Assembly (NCBI RefSeq): GCF_001541315.1
Contig: NZ_LMVK01000045.1
Coordinates: 124,001-188,000 of the forward strand
Direction of reading: 5' to 3'
From: Agrobacterium tumefaciens str. B6
Lineage (GTDB): Bacteria > Pseudomonadota > Alphaproteobacteria > Rhizobiales > Rhizobiaceae
DNA length: 64,000 bases
The position numbers and the translations under genes are program-made. The notes beneath the pieces were generated by a model. The model saw only the letters and a program-made list of their open reading frames with translations. It had not been told where the DNA came from and did not search any database. This document shows, one piece after another, positions 55,226 through 64,000 of the stretch. Position 1 is the first letter of the stretch. Each line of letters starts with the position of its first letter.

Positions 55226-58200
55226 TTGAAGATATCGAAAATACTTGTTGCCAACCGATCCGAAATTGCGATCCGCGTTTTCCGGGCAGCGAATGAGCTT
55301 GGGATTAAAACCGTTGCGATTTGGGCGGAAGAGGACAAGCTGTCTTTGCACCGCTTCAAGGCGGACGAATCCTATCAGGTTGGCCGAGGGCCGCATCTCG
55401 CCAACAAGGACATGGGGCCGATCGAGAGCTATCTTTCGATCGAGGAGGTTATCCGCGTGGCCAAGCTCTCGGGAGCAGACGCGATCCATCCCGGTTACGG
55501 TCTCCTGTCTGAAAGCCCCGAATTCGTGGAGGCCTGCAACAAGGCCGGCATCACCTTCATCGGACCGACGGCGGATACGATGCGCCAGCTCGGCAACAAG
55601 GTCGCCGCCCGCAATCTGGCGATCTCGGTTGATGTCCCCGTTGTTCCCGCCACCAATCCGCTGCCTGATGATATAGCGGAAGTGGAACGCATGGCCGAAG
55701 AAATCGGCTATCCCGTGATGCTCAAGGCCTCCTGGGGCGGCGGCGGTCGCGGCATGCGCGCCATCCGCAAGAAGGAGGACCTCGCCCGCGAGGTGACGGA
55801 GGCCAAGCGCGAGGCGAAAGCCGCCTTCGGCAAGGATGAAGTTTATCTCGAAAAGCTGGTCGAGCGTGCGCGTCACGTCGAAAGCCAGATTCTCGGCGAT
55901 ACGCATGGCAATGTCGTGCATCTGTTCGAGCGTGATTGTTCGATCCAGCGGCGCAATCAAAAAGTCGTCGAGCGTGCGCCTGCACCCTATCTGTCCGAAA
56001 CGCAGCGCCAGGAACTGGCCGCCTACTCCCTGAGGATCGCCGCCGCGACCAATTATATCGGCGCCGGCACGGTCGAATATCTGATGGATGCCGATACCGG
56101 CAAATTTTACTTCATCGAGGTCAATCCGCGTATTCAGGTGGAGCATACCGTCACCGAAGTCGTGACTGGTATCGATATCGTCAAGGCGCAGATTCATATT
56201 CTCGAAGGTGCCGCCATCGGCACGGCGGAATCCGGCGTTCCGCGCCAGGAGGACATCCGTCTCAATGGCCATGCGCTGCAGTGCCGCATCACGACCGAAG
56301 ACCCGGAACATAATTTCATTCCGGACTATGGCCGTATCACCGCCTACCGTTCCGCTTCGGGCTTCGGTATCCGTCTGGATGGCGGCACCTCCTATACCGG
56401 CGCCGTCATCACCCGCTATTACGATCCACTGCTTGTGAAGGTGACGGCCTGGGCGCCGCGACCGGATGAGGCGATCAACCGCATGGACCGCGCGCTGCGC
56501 GAATTCCGTATCCGCGGCGTTGCCACCAACCTCACCTTCCTCGAAGCCATCATCGGTCACGACAGCTTCCGTAACAATACCTATACGACGCGCTTCATTG
56601 ATTCGACGCCAGAGCTCTTCGCACAGGTCAAGCGTCAGGACCGCGCCACCAAGCTTCTGACCTATCTCGCCGACGTAACCGTCAACGGCCACCCGGAAAC
56701 CAAGGGTCGCGCCAGGCCGTCCGAAAAGGCGGCGAAGCCCATCGTGCCTTACATCGATGCGCCGACACCTGACGGCACAAAGCAGCTGCTGGACAAGCTT
56801 GGCCCGAAGGGCTTTGCGGACTGGATGCGTAATGAAAAGCGCGTGCTGGTCACCGATACGACCATGCGCGATGGACACCAGTCGCTTCTGGCTACCCGCG
56901 TTCGCACCCATGACATCGCCCATGTCGCGAGTGTTTACGCCAAGGCGCTGCCGCAACTTCTGTCGCTGGAATGCTGGGGTGGTGCGACGTTCGACGTTCC
57001 ATGCGCTTCCTGACCGAAGACCCGTGGGAGCGCCTGGCGCTTATCCGCGAAGGCGCGCCGAACCTGCTGCTGCAGATGCTGCTGCGCGGTGCAAACGGCG
57101 TCGGATACAAGAATTATCCTGATAATGTCGTGAAATACTTCGTCCGCCAGGCCTCAAAGGGCGGGGTTGATCTTTTCCGCGTCTTCGACTGCCTGAACTG
57201 GGTGGAGAATATGCGCGTTTCGATGGATGCGATTGCCGAGGAGAACAAGCTCTGCGAAGCGACCATCTGCTACACCGGCGATCTGTTGAATTCGGCGCGT
57301 CCGAAATATGATCTCAAATATTATACCGGCCTTGCCGCCGAGCTTGAAAAGGCAGGCGCTCATATCATCGCCGTCAAGGACATGGCGGGCCTGTTGAAAC
57401 CGGCTGCCGCCAAGGTTCTGTTCAAGGCGCTGCGCGAGGCGACCGGTCTGCCGATCCATTTCCACACCCATGATACCTCGGGCATTTCCGCCGCCACCGT
57501 TCTTGCGGCCGTGGATGCTGGCGTTGACGCCGTCGATGCCGCGATGGATGCCTTCTCCGGCAACACCTCGCAGCCATGCCTTGGTTCGATCGTTGAGGCG
57601 CTGGCAGGGTCGGAACGCGATACGGGTCTTGATACGGAATGGATCCGCCGCATTTCCTTCTACTGGGAAGCTGTTCGCAACCAGTATGCGGCTTTCGAAA
57701 GCGATCTCAAGGGACCGGCTTCGGAAGTCTATCTGCACGAAATGCCGGGCGGCCAGTTCACCAACCTCAAGGAACAGGCGCGGTCGCTGGGTCTGGAGAG
57801 CCGCTGGCACGAGGTGGCGCAGGCCTATGCCGATGCCAACCGCATGTTCGGCGATATCGTCAAGGTAACCCCGTCCTCCAAGGTCGTCGGTGACATGGCG
57901 CTGATGATGGTCAGCCAGGATCTGACGGTCGCCGATGTCGAAAACCCCGATCGTGAAGTGTCTTTCCCGGAATCGGTGGTTTCGATGCTGAAAGGCGATC
58001 TCGGACAGTCGCCAGGCGGCTGGCCGGCAGCCCTGCAGAAAAAGGCGCTGAAGGGCGAAGCGCCCTATACCGTTCGTCCGGGTTCGCTTTTGGCAGATGC
58101 CGATCTCGACGCGGAGCGGAAGGTGATCGAGACCAAGCTGGAGCGCAAGGTCGACGACTTCGAGTTCGCGTCCTATCTCATGTATCCGAAGGTGTTCACC

Positions 58201-58689
58201 GATTTCGCGCTCACCGCCGAGACATACGGCCCCGTTTCCGTGCTGCCCACCCATGCCTATTTCTACGGCATGGAGGATGGCGAGGAGCTGTTTGCCGATA
58301 TCGAGCGCGGCAAGACGCTTGTCATCGTCAATCAGGCCTCGTCCGGCATTGATGACAAGGGCATGGTGACGGTGTTCTTCGAGATCAACGGCCAGCCGCG
58401 CCGCATCAAGGTGCCGGATCGTGCCCATGGTGCTTCCGGCTCCGCCGTGCGCCGCAAGGCCGAACCGGGCAATGCTGTCCATATTGGTGCACCGATGCCC
58501 GGCGTTATCAGCCGCGTCTTCGTCAATCAGGGTCAGGAGGTCAAGGCCGGTGACGTGCTGCTCTCCATCGAAGCCATGAAGATGGAAACCGCGCTTCACG
58601 CCGAACGCGACGGCAAGATCGCGGAAGTTCTGGTGCGCCCCGGCGACCAGATCGATGCGAAGGATCTGCTGATCGCTTACGCCGAATAA
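55226..58689 (+). pseudogene. pyc: Pyruvate carboxylase, interrupted by a one-base deletion
   Basis: Biotin enzyme that carboxylates pyruvate to oxaloacetate. Biotin carboxylase (about 1-450, with HPGYGLLSE and the ATP-grasp GGGGRGM), carboxyltransferase (about 540-1050) and biotinyl domain (EAMKMET near the end) are all present. The reading frame breaks after GATFDV at about residue 591: bases 56991-57000 read TCGACGTTCC, where one more T gives the family sequence FDVSMRFLTEDPW. As written, frame 1 stops at 57013 and the rest continues in frame to 58689. Restoring the T yields 1,154 residues, the length I recall for R. etli PYC. The start is TTG 55226, with GGGGAG six bases upstream. Confidence 0.9.
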
Positions 58690-58720
58690 AAGCCGTTCGA
58701 ATCTCTCATTACACAGTCAG

Positions 58721-58749
58721 ACGCCCGTCTTTTTCGGCGGGCGTTTTTT
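58721..58749 (+). terminator. Terminator of pyc
   Basis: ACGCCCG/CGGGCGT 7-bp stem with 10-base loop and six Ts, 31 bp after the pyc stop. Confidence 0.85.
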
Positions 58750-58773
58750 ATTGCGCTTCGGTGGAAACTCGAA

Positions 58774-58811
58774 TATGCATGTTCGTGCACGTTTGTTCCT
58801 GTTTATGCATG
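58774..58811. promoter_or_regulatory. Direct repeat TATGCATG spaced 30 bp, upstream of deoR gene
   Basis: TATGCATG at 58774-58781 and 58804-58811, start to start exactly 30 bp (about three helical turns), with GTTCGTGCACG between. The second copy is 7 bp before the DeoR-family ATG. This is a good candidate for autoregulation by the adjacent DeoR protein. Confidence 0.45.
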
Positions 58812-58818
58812 AGTCTCC

Positions 58819-59619
58819 ATGAGTGATCATTTCGTCAGCGAGCGGCAGGCGCTTATCCTCGCGCAGCTACGGCAAAGCGGCCGTGTGCTGGCGCAGGATC
58901 TTGCGCAGAACTTCGGCGTTTCCGAAGATACGGTGCGTCGTGACCTGCGTGAGATGGCGGCCCGCGGGGAATGCCTGCGCGTTTATGGCGGGGCGCTGCT
59001 TTCCGACAGCAAGACGGTGCCACTGAAGACGCGCATTGCCGAGGATGCGGACCGCAAGGCCATGCTGGCGCGTGCCGCTGTCCCGCTGCTTGAACCCGGC
59101 ATGGTCGTCTTCATCGATGCCGGCTCCACCAATCTCGCCATCGCACGCGCGATCCCTGCCGGTCTCAACCTGACAGTGGTGACGAATACGCCAGCCATTG
59201 CCGCCGAACTGACGGGGCGGGCCAATATCGATCTGGTGCTGATCGGCGGAAAAGTCGATCCGGCTGTAGGTGCGGCTATCGACGCCATGGCGCTTCGGCA
59301 GCTCGAACTGATGCGGCCCGATCTTTGCATTCTCGGTGTGTGCGGCGTTGCGGCCGAGACGGGTCTGTCGGCGGATGTTTTTGAAGATGCGGTGTTCAAG
59401 CGGCTTGCCTGCAGCGCCAGCCAGCGGATCGTCGCAGCGATTACCACGGAAAAGCTCGGCCATAAGGCTGCTTTCCATGTGCATGATTTTTCTCCACCTC
59501 TTTCCCTCGTGCTGGAGCAGGATGCCGACCGCGTATTCGTCGAGGCGCTGTCGGCAAAGGGCGTACAGATTCATTGCGGCGATGAAGACGCCGCCCGATT
59601 TTCCCACGGTCAAGTCTGA
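58819..59619 (+). CDS. DeoR-family transcription regulator
   Basis: 266 residues. The N-terminal HTH reads ERQALILAQLRQSGRVLAQDLAQNFGVSEDTVRRDLREMAARGECLRVYGGAL, the standard DeoR signature. The DeoRC sugar-phosphate-sensing domain follows, with FIDAGSTN, VTNTPAIA and the C-terminal metabolite pocket. Such repressors respond to phosphorylated sugars. It is followed after 12 bp by an MFS gene on the same strand, so the pair is probably one operon, the regulator controlling uptake of an unknown sugar. Confidence 0.92.
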   Translation: MSDHFVSERQALILAQLRQSGRVLAQDLAQNFGVSEDTVRRDLREMAARGECLRVYGGALLSDSKTVPLKTRIAEDADRKAMLARAAVPLLEPGMVVFIDAGSTNLAIARAIPAGLNLTVVTNTPAIAAELTGRANIDLVLIGGKVDPAVGAAIDAMALRQLELMRPDLCILGVCGVAAETGLSADVFEDAVFKRLACSASQRIVAAITTEKLGHKAAFHVHDFSPPLSLVLEQDADRVFVEALSAKGVQIHCGDEDAARFSHGQV

Positions 59620-59631
59620 AGGATATTGCCG

Positions 59632-60822
59632 ATGAATGGCCCCACGACATTTTCGCCGACAGGCATGCGTTCGTCCTATCTGACACGGCACAGGCTGGGC
59701 GTTTCCCTGTTGTTCCTGATGAATGGTTTCATGATGGGGTCATGGGCGCCCAAGATTCCGGAATTTGCGGCGCGTCTTTCCCTCAGTGAAAGTGTGCTTG
59801 GCCTCATCATTCTGGTTTTCGGCATTGGCTCGCTGGTTCTCATGCCGATTGCCGGTTCGCAGATCGCCCGTTTCGGCTCGCGCACGGTGAGCCCTGTCAC
59901 CGCCGCGATCTTTCTGCCGACGCTGCTTTTCATTTCCTGGGCCGGCACGGTGTGGGCGGGGGTGATCGCGGTATTTCTGTTCGGCGGGCTGACGGGGGCA
60001 ATGGATGTCGCCATGAACGCCAATGCCGTGGCGGTGGAACGGGATATGCGCCGCGCCATCATGTCGTCGTGCCATGCCTTCTGGAGCCTCGGCGGTCTGA
60101 TCGGCGCTGGTCTTGGCGGTTATCTCATTACGGCGATCGGTGTGCAGGGGCATGCCGTTGCGCTGACGGTCATTGCGCTGGTGTTGCTGGTCATTGCATG
60201 GCCGCGGGTTCTCGCGGATCGCCCGCATCCTGAGGAGGAACGCCCGAAAGGCGGCCTGCCGCTGACGCCGCTGCCCTGGATCATCGGCCTGATGGCGTTA
60301 TTCTCGATGATTCCGGAGGGTGCCATCCTCGATTGGGGTGCCCTTTATCTGCGCAACGAACTGGGCGCTTCCGTCTCGCAGTCCGGTTTCGCTTTCGCGG
60401 CATTTTCCATGACCATGGCGATCATGCGGTTTGCCGGCGATCTGGTGCGTGACAGGTTCGGGGCGGTCCGAACCCTGCGTTTCTGCTCGGTCATGTCGAT
60501 CACCGGTCTTCTGATTGCCGGCCTTGCGGGAAATTCCACTTTCGTGATTATCGGTTTCGCCATTGCCGGTATCGGTATTTCCAACATGGTGCCGATCGCC
60601 TTTTCGGCGGCGGGCAATATGCCGGGACTGGCGCCTGGCATCGGCCTTTCGGTCGTCACCACCATGGGTTATTCCGGCATTCTGGTAGCGCCCTCGGCGA
60701 TCGGCTTCATCGCCGAACATACCGGTCTTGCCAGCGTGTTTCTCGCTCTGCCGCTGCTGCATGTGGTCGTTCTGCTACTTTCACGGCTCGCCCGGCATGC
60801 TGATGGTGCGGGCAAGGAATAG
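59632..60822 (+). CDS. MFS transporter
   Basis: 396 residues, about 12 hydrophobic spans. The N-terminal half has NGFMMGSWAPKIPEFAARLSLSESVLGLIILVFGIGSL and GGLTGAMDVAMNANAV, features of the FucP/YbjJ-like MFS group. AAGGA precedes the ATG at 59632 (TTG 59626 is also in frame). It overlaps no gene and directly follows the DeoR gene. The substrate is unknown; a sugar or sugar-derived compound fits the regulator type. Confidence 0.85.
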   Translation: MNGPTTFSPTGMRSSYLTRHRLGVSLLFLMNGFMMGSWAPKIPEFAARLSLSESVLGLIILVFGIGSLVLMPIAGSQIARFGSRTVSPVTAAIFLPTLLFISWAGTVWAGVIAVFLFGGLTGAMDVAMNANAVAVERDMRRAIMSSCHAFWSLGGLIGAGLGGYLITAIGVQGHAVALTVIALVLLVIAWPRVLADRPHPEEERPKGGLPLTPLPWIIGLMALFSMIPEGAILDWGALYLRNELGASVSQSGFAFAAFSMTMAIMRFAGDLVRDRFGAVRTLRFCSVMSITGLLIAGLAGNSTFVIIGFAIAGIGISNMVPIAFSAAGNMPGLAPGIGLSVVTTMGYSGILVAPSAIGFIAEHTGLASVFLALPLLHVVVLLLSRLARHADGAGKE

Positions 60823-60942
60823 GCGTCTCGAATTTTGCCATGATTGCGGGAAAGTAGAAGCTCCAGCGCGTTGGGTGTTGACAAGGAGGCCCCCTTGTTT
60901 CACCTCAATTGCCAGACCTTGCCGCAAGCTCCAGAGACCGCC

Positions 60943-62193
60943 ATGACGTCACATGCCGATTACGATCCGAAGCCCCGCCGCGCATCCGTCGCCGTAGACG
61001 TGGGCGGTGTCATCGTCGGTGGCGGTGCGCCCGTCGTCGTGCAGTCGATGACCAATACCGATACGGCTGACATCGACGCCACCGTGCAGCAGGTGGCGGC
61101 GCTTTTCCAGGCCGGTTCGGAAATGGTGCGCATCACCGTCGACCGCGATGAGAGCGCTGCCGCCGTGCCGAAAATCCGCGAGCGGCTGCTGCGTCTCGGC
61201 ATGGATGTGCCGCTGATCGGCGATTTCCATTATATCGGTCACAAGCTTCTCGCCGATCACCCTGCCTGTGCCGAGGCGCTGGCGAAATACCGCATCAATC
61301 CCGGCAATGTCGGCTTCAAGGACAAGAAGGACAAGCAGTTCGGCGAGATCGTCGAAATGGCGATCCGATACGACAAGCCGGTGCGAATCGGCGTCAACTG
61401 GGGGTCGCTCGATCAGGAATTGCTGACGACCCTGATGGACAAGAACAAGGAGCAGGGCTTCCCTCTCTCCGCTCGTCAGGTCACGCGCGAGGCGATCGTG
61501 CAGTCGGCGTTGATTTCCGCCGAGCTTGCCGAAGAGATCGGCCTGCCACGAAACCGCATCATCCTGTCGGCCAAGGTCAGCCAGGTGCAGGACCTCATCG
61601 CCGTTTATTCGATGCTGTCGGAACGCTCCGACCACGCCCTGCATCTCGGTCTCACCGAAGCGGGCATGGGCTCGAAGGGCATCGTCGCTTCATCCGCCGC
61701 CATGGGTTACGTGTTGCAGCATGGTATTGGCGATACGATCCGCGTTTCGTTGACGCCGGAGCCGAATGGCGACCGCACCCGCGAGGTACAGGTGGCGCAG
61801 GAATTGCTGCAGGTCATGGGTTTCCGTCAGTTCATTCCGGTCGTTGCGGCATGTCCCGGTTGCGGGCGCACCACGTCCACCGTCTTCCAGGAACTTGCCC
61901 AGAATATCCAGAACGATATTCGCAAGAACATGCCGATCTGGCGTGAGAAATATCCTGGTGTCGAGGCGCTCAATGTCGCCGTCATGGGTTGCATCGTTAA
62001 TGGCCCCGGTGAAAGCAAACATGCCGATATCGGCATTTCCCTGCCCGGAACCGGCGAAAGCCCCGCGGCGCCCGTCTTCATCGACGGAGAGAAGGCGCTG
62101 ACCCTTCGTGGCCCCAATATCGCCGCCGATTTTGAAGCGCTTGTGATCGATTACATCGAAAAGCGTTTTGGCCGGAAAGATGCGGCGGAGTAA
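60943..62193 (+). CDS. ispG: 4-hydroxy-3-methylbut-2-enyl diphosphate synthase (IspG/GcpE)
   Basis: 416 residues. The N-terminal TIM barrel has [28 protein letters not shown] and PLIGDFHYI. The C-terminal [4Fe-4S] domain has CPGCGRTTS and [16 protein letters not shown] with the three Cys ligands. It catalyses the penultimate step of the MEP isoprenoid pathway. The ATG at 60943 is chosen over the longer ORF from 60844. A TTGACA-like -35 box lies near 60889. A polyprenyl synthase gene from the same pathway lies 0.8 kb downstream. Confidence 0.96.
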   Translation: MTSHADYDPKPRRASVAVDVGGVIVGGGAPVVVQSMTNTDTADIDATVQQVAALFQAGSEMVRITVDRDESAAAVPKIRERLLRLGMDVPLIGDFHYIGHKLLADHPACAEALAKYRINPGNVGFKDKKDKQFGEIVEMAIRYDKPVRIGVNWGSLDQELLTTLMDKNKEQGFPLSARQVTREAIVQSALISAELAEEIGLPRNRIILSAKVSQVQDLIAVYSMLSERSDHALHLGLTEAGMGSKGIVASSAAMGYVLQHGIGDTIRVSLTPEPNGDRTREVQVAQELLQVMGFRQFIPVVAACPGCGRTTSTVFQELAQNIQNDIRKNMPIWREKYPGVEALNVAVMGCIVNGPGESKHADIGISLPGTGESPAAPVFIDGEKALTLRGPNIAADFEALVIDYIEKRFGRKDAAE

Positions 62194-62259
62194 AGAGTAC
62201 CGTGAAAAGGCCGGAATTCCACTGTCATACCTCCTGAACCTCTCGGAGCATCAAAACAC

Positions 62260-62922
62260 ATGATCAAAAAAATCGCGATCGTCGCCCTTTGCGGGACCTA
62301 TCTTTCCGCCTGCACCACCACCGATCCCTATACGGGTGAGCAGAAGATGTCGAACACCGCCGGCGGTGCCGGCATCGGCGCCGTGGTCGGTGCTCTGGGT
62401 GGTCTGGCTGTCGGCGGTTCGCCGACCGGTCGCCGCAATGCCGCGCTTATCGGCGCGGGCATCGGCGCGCTCGCCGGCGGCGCTATCGGCAATTACATGG
62501 ATGGTCAGGAAGCCGAGCTTCGCGCCCAGCTTCAGGGAACGGGTGTTTCGGTTACTCGCCGCGGCGACAGCATCGTTCTCAACATGCCGTCGAACATCAC
62601 CTTCGCGACGGACCAGGATCAGGTCATTCCGCCATTCTACCCGACGCTCGATTCTGTCGCCATTGTGCTGAACAAGTTCAACCGCACGCTCATCGACATC
62701 AACGGCCACACCGATTCCACCGGCAGCCTGCAGCATAACCAGGCGCTTTCCGAGCGTCGCGCCGCATCGGTTGCGAATTATATCGGCGCGCGCGGCGTCG
62801 ACCAGCGCCGTATTTCGACGCTCGGCTTCGGCCCGTCGCAGCCGATCGCCTCGAATGCAACGTCTGACGGTCGCGCCCAGAACCGTCGCGTCGAAGTGCT
62901 GATTTCGCCGCTCAAGGGCTGA
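62260..62922 (+). CDS. OmpA-family lipoprotein with glycine-zipper segment
   Basis: 220 residues. The lipoprotein signal has lipobox LSAC at residues 15-18. A Gly-rich zipper follows (GGAGIGAVVGALGGLAVGG, then ALIGAGIGALAGGAIGNYMD), then an OmpA C-terminal peptidoglycan-binding domain with DINGHTDSTGSLQHNQALSERRAASVANYI and GRAQNRRVEVLI. It is a YiaD-like outer-membrane anchor to peptidoglycan. GGAG lies 10 bases before the ATG. Confidence 0.9.
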   Translation: MIKKIAIVALCGTYLSACTTTDPYTGEQKMSNTAGGAGIGAVVGALGGLAVGGSPTGRRNAALIGAGIGALAGGAIGNYMDGQEAELRAQLQGTGVSVTRRGDSIVLNMPSNITFATDQDQVIPPFYPTLDSVAIVLNKFNRTLIDINGHTDSTGSLQHNQALSERRAASVANYIGARGVDQRRISTLGFGPSQPIASNATSDGRAQNRRVEVLISPLKG

Positions 62923-62954
62923 TTGGATGATGGGAAGCTGAGAGGAGAACCGGC

Positions 62955-63869
62955 TCAGCTTTTCCGTTCAGCGATGAATCTTGCGGCCGCGATGAGAATC
63001 GCGGCCTTTTCGCCATAGGGAGCCAGCAGTTCCGCAGCTTCCGCCACCTGCTCCTGCAGCTTGCGGCGCGCCCAGTCTTCGCCGCGCAATGCCACGAGCG
63101 TTCCCTTGCCGCGCGCGGCATCCTTGCCGGTCGCCTTGCCCATGGTGGCGGCGTCGGCCGTCAAATCCAGAAGATCGTCGGCAAGCTGGAAGGCGAGGCC
63201 GATCTTTTCGCCGAAGTGACGCAACCTTTGCCTTTCGGAAACATCGCTTCCGGCGATGATTGCGCCCGCTTCGCAGGCAAAACGCAGCAGTGCGCCAGTT
63301 TTCATAGCTTGCAATGTAATGACGCCGGCCTCATCCGGCGCTGTCTTTTCAGCAGCGAGATCGAGGGCCTGGCCGCCGGCCATGCCGCCGATGCCCGCTG
63401 CGCGGGCAAGCGAAAGCACGAGCGCGGCCTTGCGTTCGGCCGCGAGCGGATTTTCGTCCGAGGCGATGATATCAAAGGCAAGCGTCAGCAGGCTGTCGCC
63501 GGCGAGAATAGCGGTCGCCTCATCGAATTTGCGATGCACCGTCGGCTGGCCGCGGCGCAGGTCGTCGTCGTCCATGGCCGGCAGATCGTCATGAACAAGC
63601 GAATAACAATGGAGGCATTCCAGCGCGGCGCCAACATAATGGGCAGCTTCGGCATTTCCGCCCGCAAGGGCGGCACTTTCGATGACGAGGAAGGGTCGCA
63701 GGCGTTTGCCGCCGTTCAGCACGCCATGGCGCATGGCGTCGAGCAGGTTTTGCGGGCGCGTGATCTCGTCTGCGCGTGCTTCGCCGGAAAGCAGGCGGCC
63801 AAGCAGGGCTTCGGTTTTAGCCGCGTTTTCGCGCAGCTTCGTTTCGAAATTTGTCATCGCAGCGTCCAT
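62955..63869 (-). CDS. ispA: Short-chain polyprenyl diphosphate synthase (farnesyl/geranylgeranyl type, IspA)
   Basis: 304 residues. First Asp-rich motif HDDLPAMDDDDLRRG and second QLADDLLDLTAD are intact, and LNGGKRLRPFL carries the IPP-binding Lys/Arg. It condenses IPP with allylic diphosphates for quinone and undecaprenyl synthesis. Sequence alone does not separate farnesyl from geranylgeranyl specificity. ATG 63869 has AAGAG at good spacing; ATG 63857 is the alternative, and the longer ORF to 63983 lacks support. It converges with the OmpA-family gene. Confidence 0.93.
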   Translation of the reverse strand: MDAAMTNFETKLRENAAKTEALLGRLLSGEARADEITRPQNLLDAMRHGVLNGGKRLRPFLVIESAALAGGNAEAAHYVGAALECLHCYSLVHDDLPAMDDDDLRRGQPTVHRKFDEATAILAGDSLLTLAFDIIASDENPLAAERKAALVLSLARAAGIGGMAGGQALDLAAEKTAPDEAGVITLQAMKTGALLRFACEAGAIIAGSDVSERQRLRHFGEKIGLAFQLADDLLDLTADAATMGKATGKDAARGKGTLVALRGEDWARRKLQEQVAEAAELLAPYGEKAAILIAAARFIAERKS

Positions 63870-64000
63870 GCCGCGCTCTTTGGCATGCCGCGCGAATGCA
63901 GGCAAACCTTTTCGTGATTCCAGAGGCGCAACTATTTGACCGGACTCGCCTTGAAGGCGGCAATGGACTATGAAAGGCTTCAACTGGTGCGGGGCTTTGA

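Noticed and set aside
55205-58689. Programmed frameshifting as the explanation for the split pyc
   Set aside because: There is no slippery heptamer, stimulatory structure or Shine-Dalgarno-like element at 56990-57000, and PYC homologues are single continuous frames. A deletion or sequencing error is simpler.
58690-58720. GTTCGAATC resembling a tRNA T-loop
   Set aside because: The flanking bases cannot form a T-stem, and no acceptor, D or anticodon arms are present; it lies just after the pyc stop.
63936-64000. Plus-strand reading frame open at the right edge (LTGLALKAAMDYERLQ)
   Set aside because: Only about 21 codons are visible, with no ribosome site and no recognisable family. It may be the start of the next gene but cannot be supported.

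Overview
The window looks like chromosomal DNA of an alphaproteobacterium of the Rhizobiaceae, most probably Agrobacterium. The diagnostic pair is chvB (cyclic beta-1,2-glucan synthase, about 2,830 residues) and chvA (its ABC exporter). Supporting evidence is the large NAD-dependent glutamate dehydrogenase, CarD/CdnL, CenR-like and DUF1013/TrcR-like regulators, high GC, and dispersed palindromic repeats of the rhizobial type. I see no phage, IS element, CRISPR array, tRNA or rRNA. Most of the window is conserved core genome, with one accessory-looking catabolic cluster at 28.1-40.8 kb.

Layout. 1-3446: 5' part of the NAD-glutamate dehydrogenase gene (minus), which runs off the left edge. 3.9-6.7 kb: carD family, an L,D-transpeptidase, a CenR-like response regulator and a cyclic-nucleotide-binding protein. 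6.7-14.2 kb (minus): xthA, lolA, ftsK, amtB, glnK, tesB. A sigma-54-type promoter precedes glnK-amtB and a CtrA-type box precedes ftsK. 14.3-19.9 kb (plus): UbiH-family hydroxylase, SUV3-like helicase with a long charged tail, S4-domain protein, fdxA. 20.0-24.2 kb (minus): leuS-lptE-holA. 24.4-28.0 kb: yggS, DUF1013/trcR, acsA.

28.1-38.6 kb is a sugar-acid catabolic locus. A leftward arm encodes a FAD-linked oxidase, a GntR/FCD regulator, a XylX-like FAH-family protein and a TRAP transporter (dctQ-dctM-dctP). A divergent rightward operon encodes a DenD-like dehydrogenase, a beta-hydroxyacid dehydrogenase and a XylD-like aldonate dehydratase. Two copies of a GGTTGTC-n-GACAACC-type palindrome lie upstream of both arms and are probably the GntR operators. 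XylD plus XylX chemistry suggests import of an aldonate, dehydration to a 2-keto-3-deoxy acid, and a second dehydration to 2-oxoglutarate semialdehyde (Weimberg type). The other three dehydrogenases do not fit any complete pathway I know. A PLP dehydratase and an LhgO-like oxidase follow.

41-54 kb: a 47-residue membrane protein, an M20 amidohydrolase, chvB, a small membrane protein and chvA. 54.3-64 kb: a LuxR protein with an intact acyl-homoserine-lactone pocket signature and no luxI nearby, pyruvate carboxylase broken by a one-base deletion near 56998, a DeoR-MFS pair, ispG, an OmpA-family lipoprotein and a polyprenyl synthase (ispA type).

Start codons were chosen from Shine-Dalgarno spacing and family N-termini. 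Where a start is uncertain the entry says so. Many long antisense ORFs caused by high GC were discarded.
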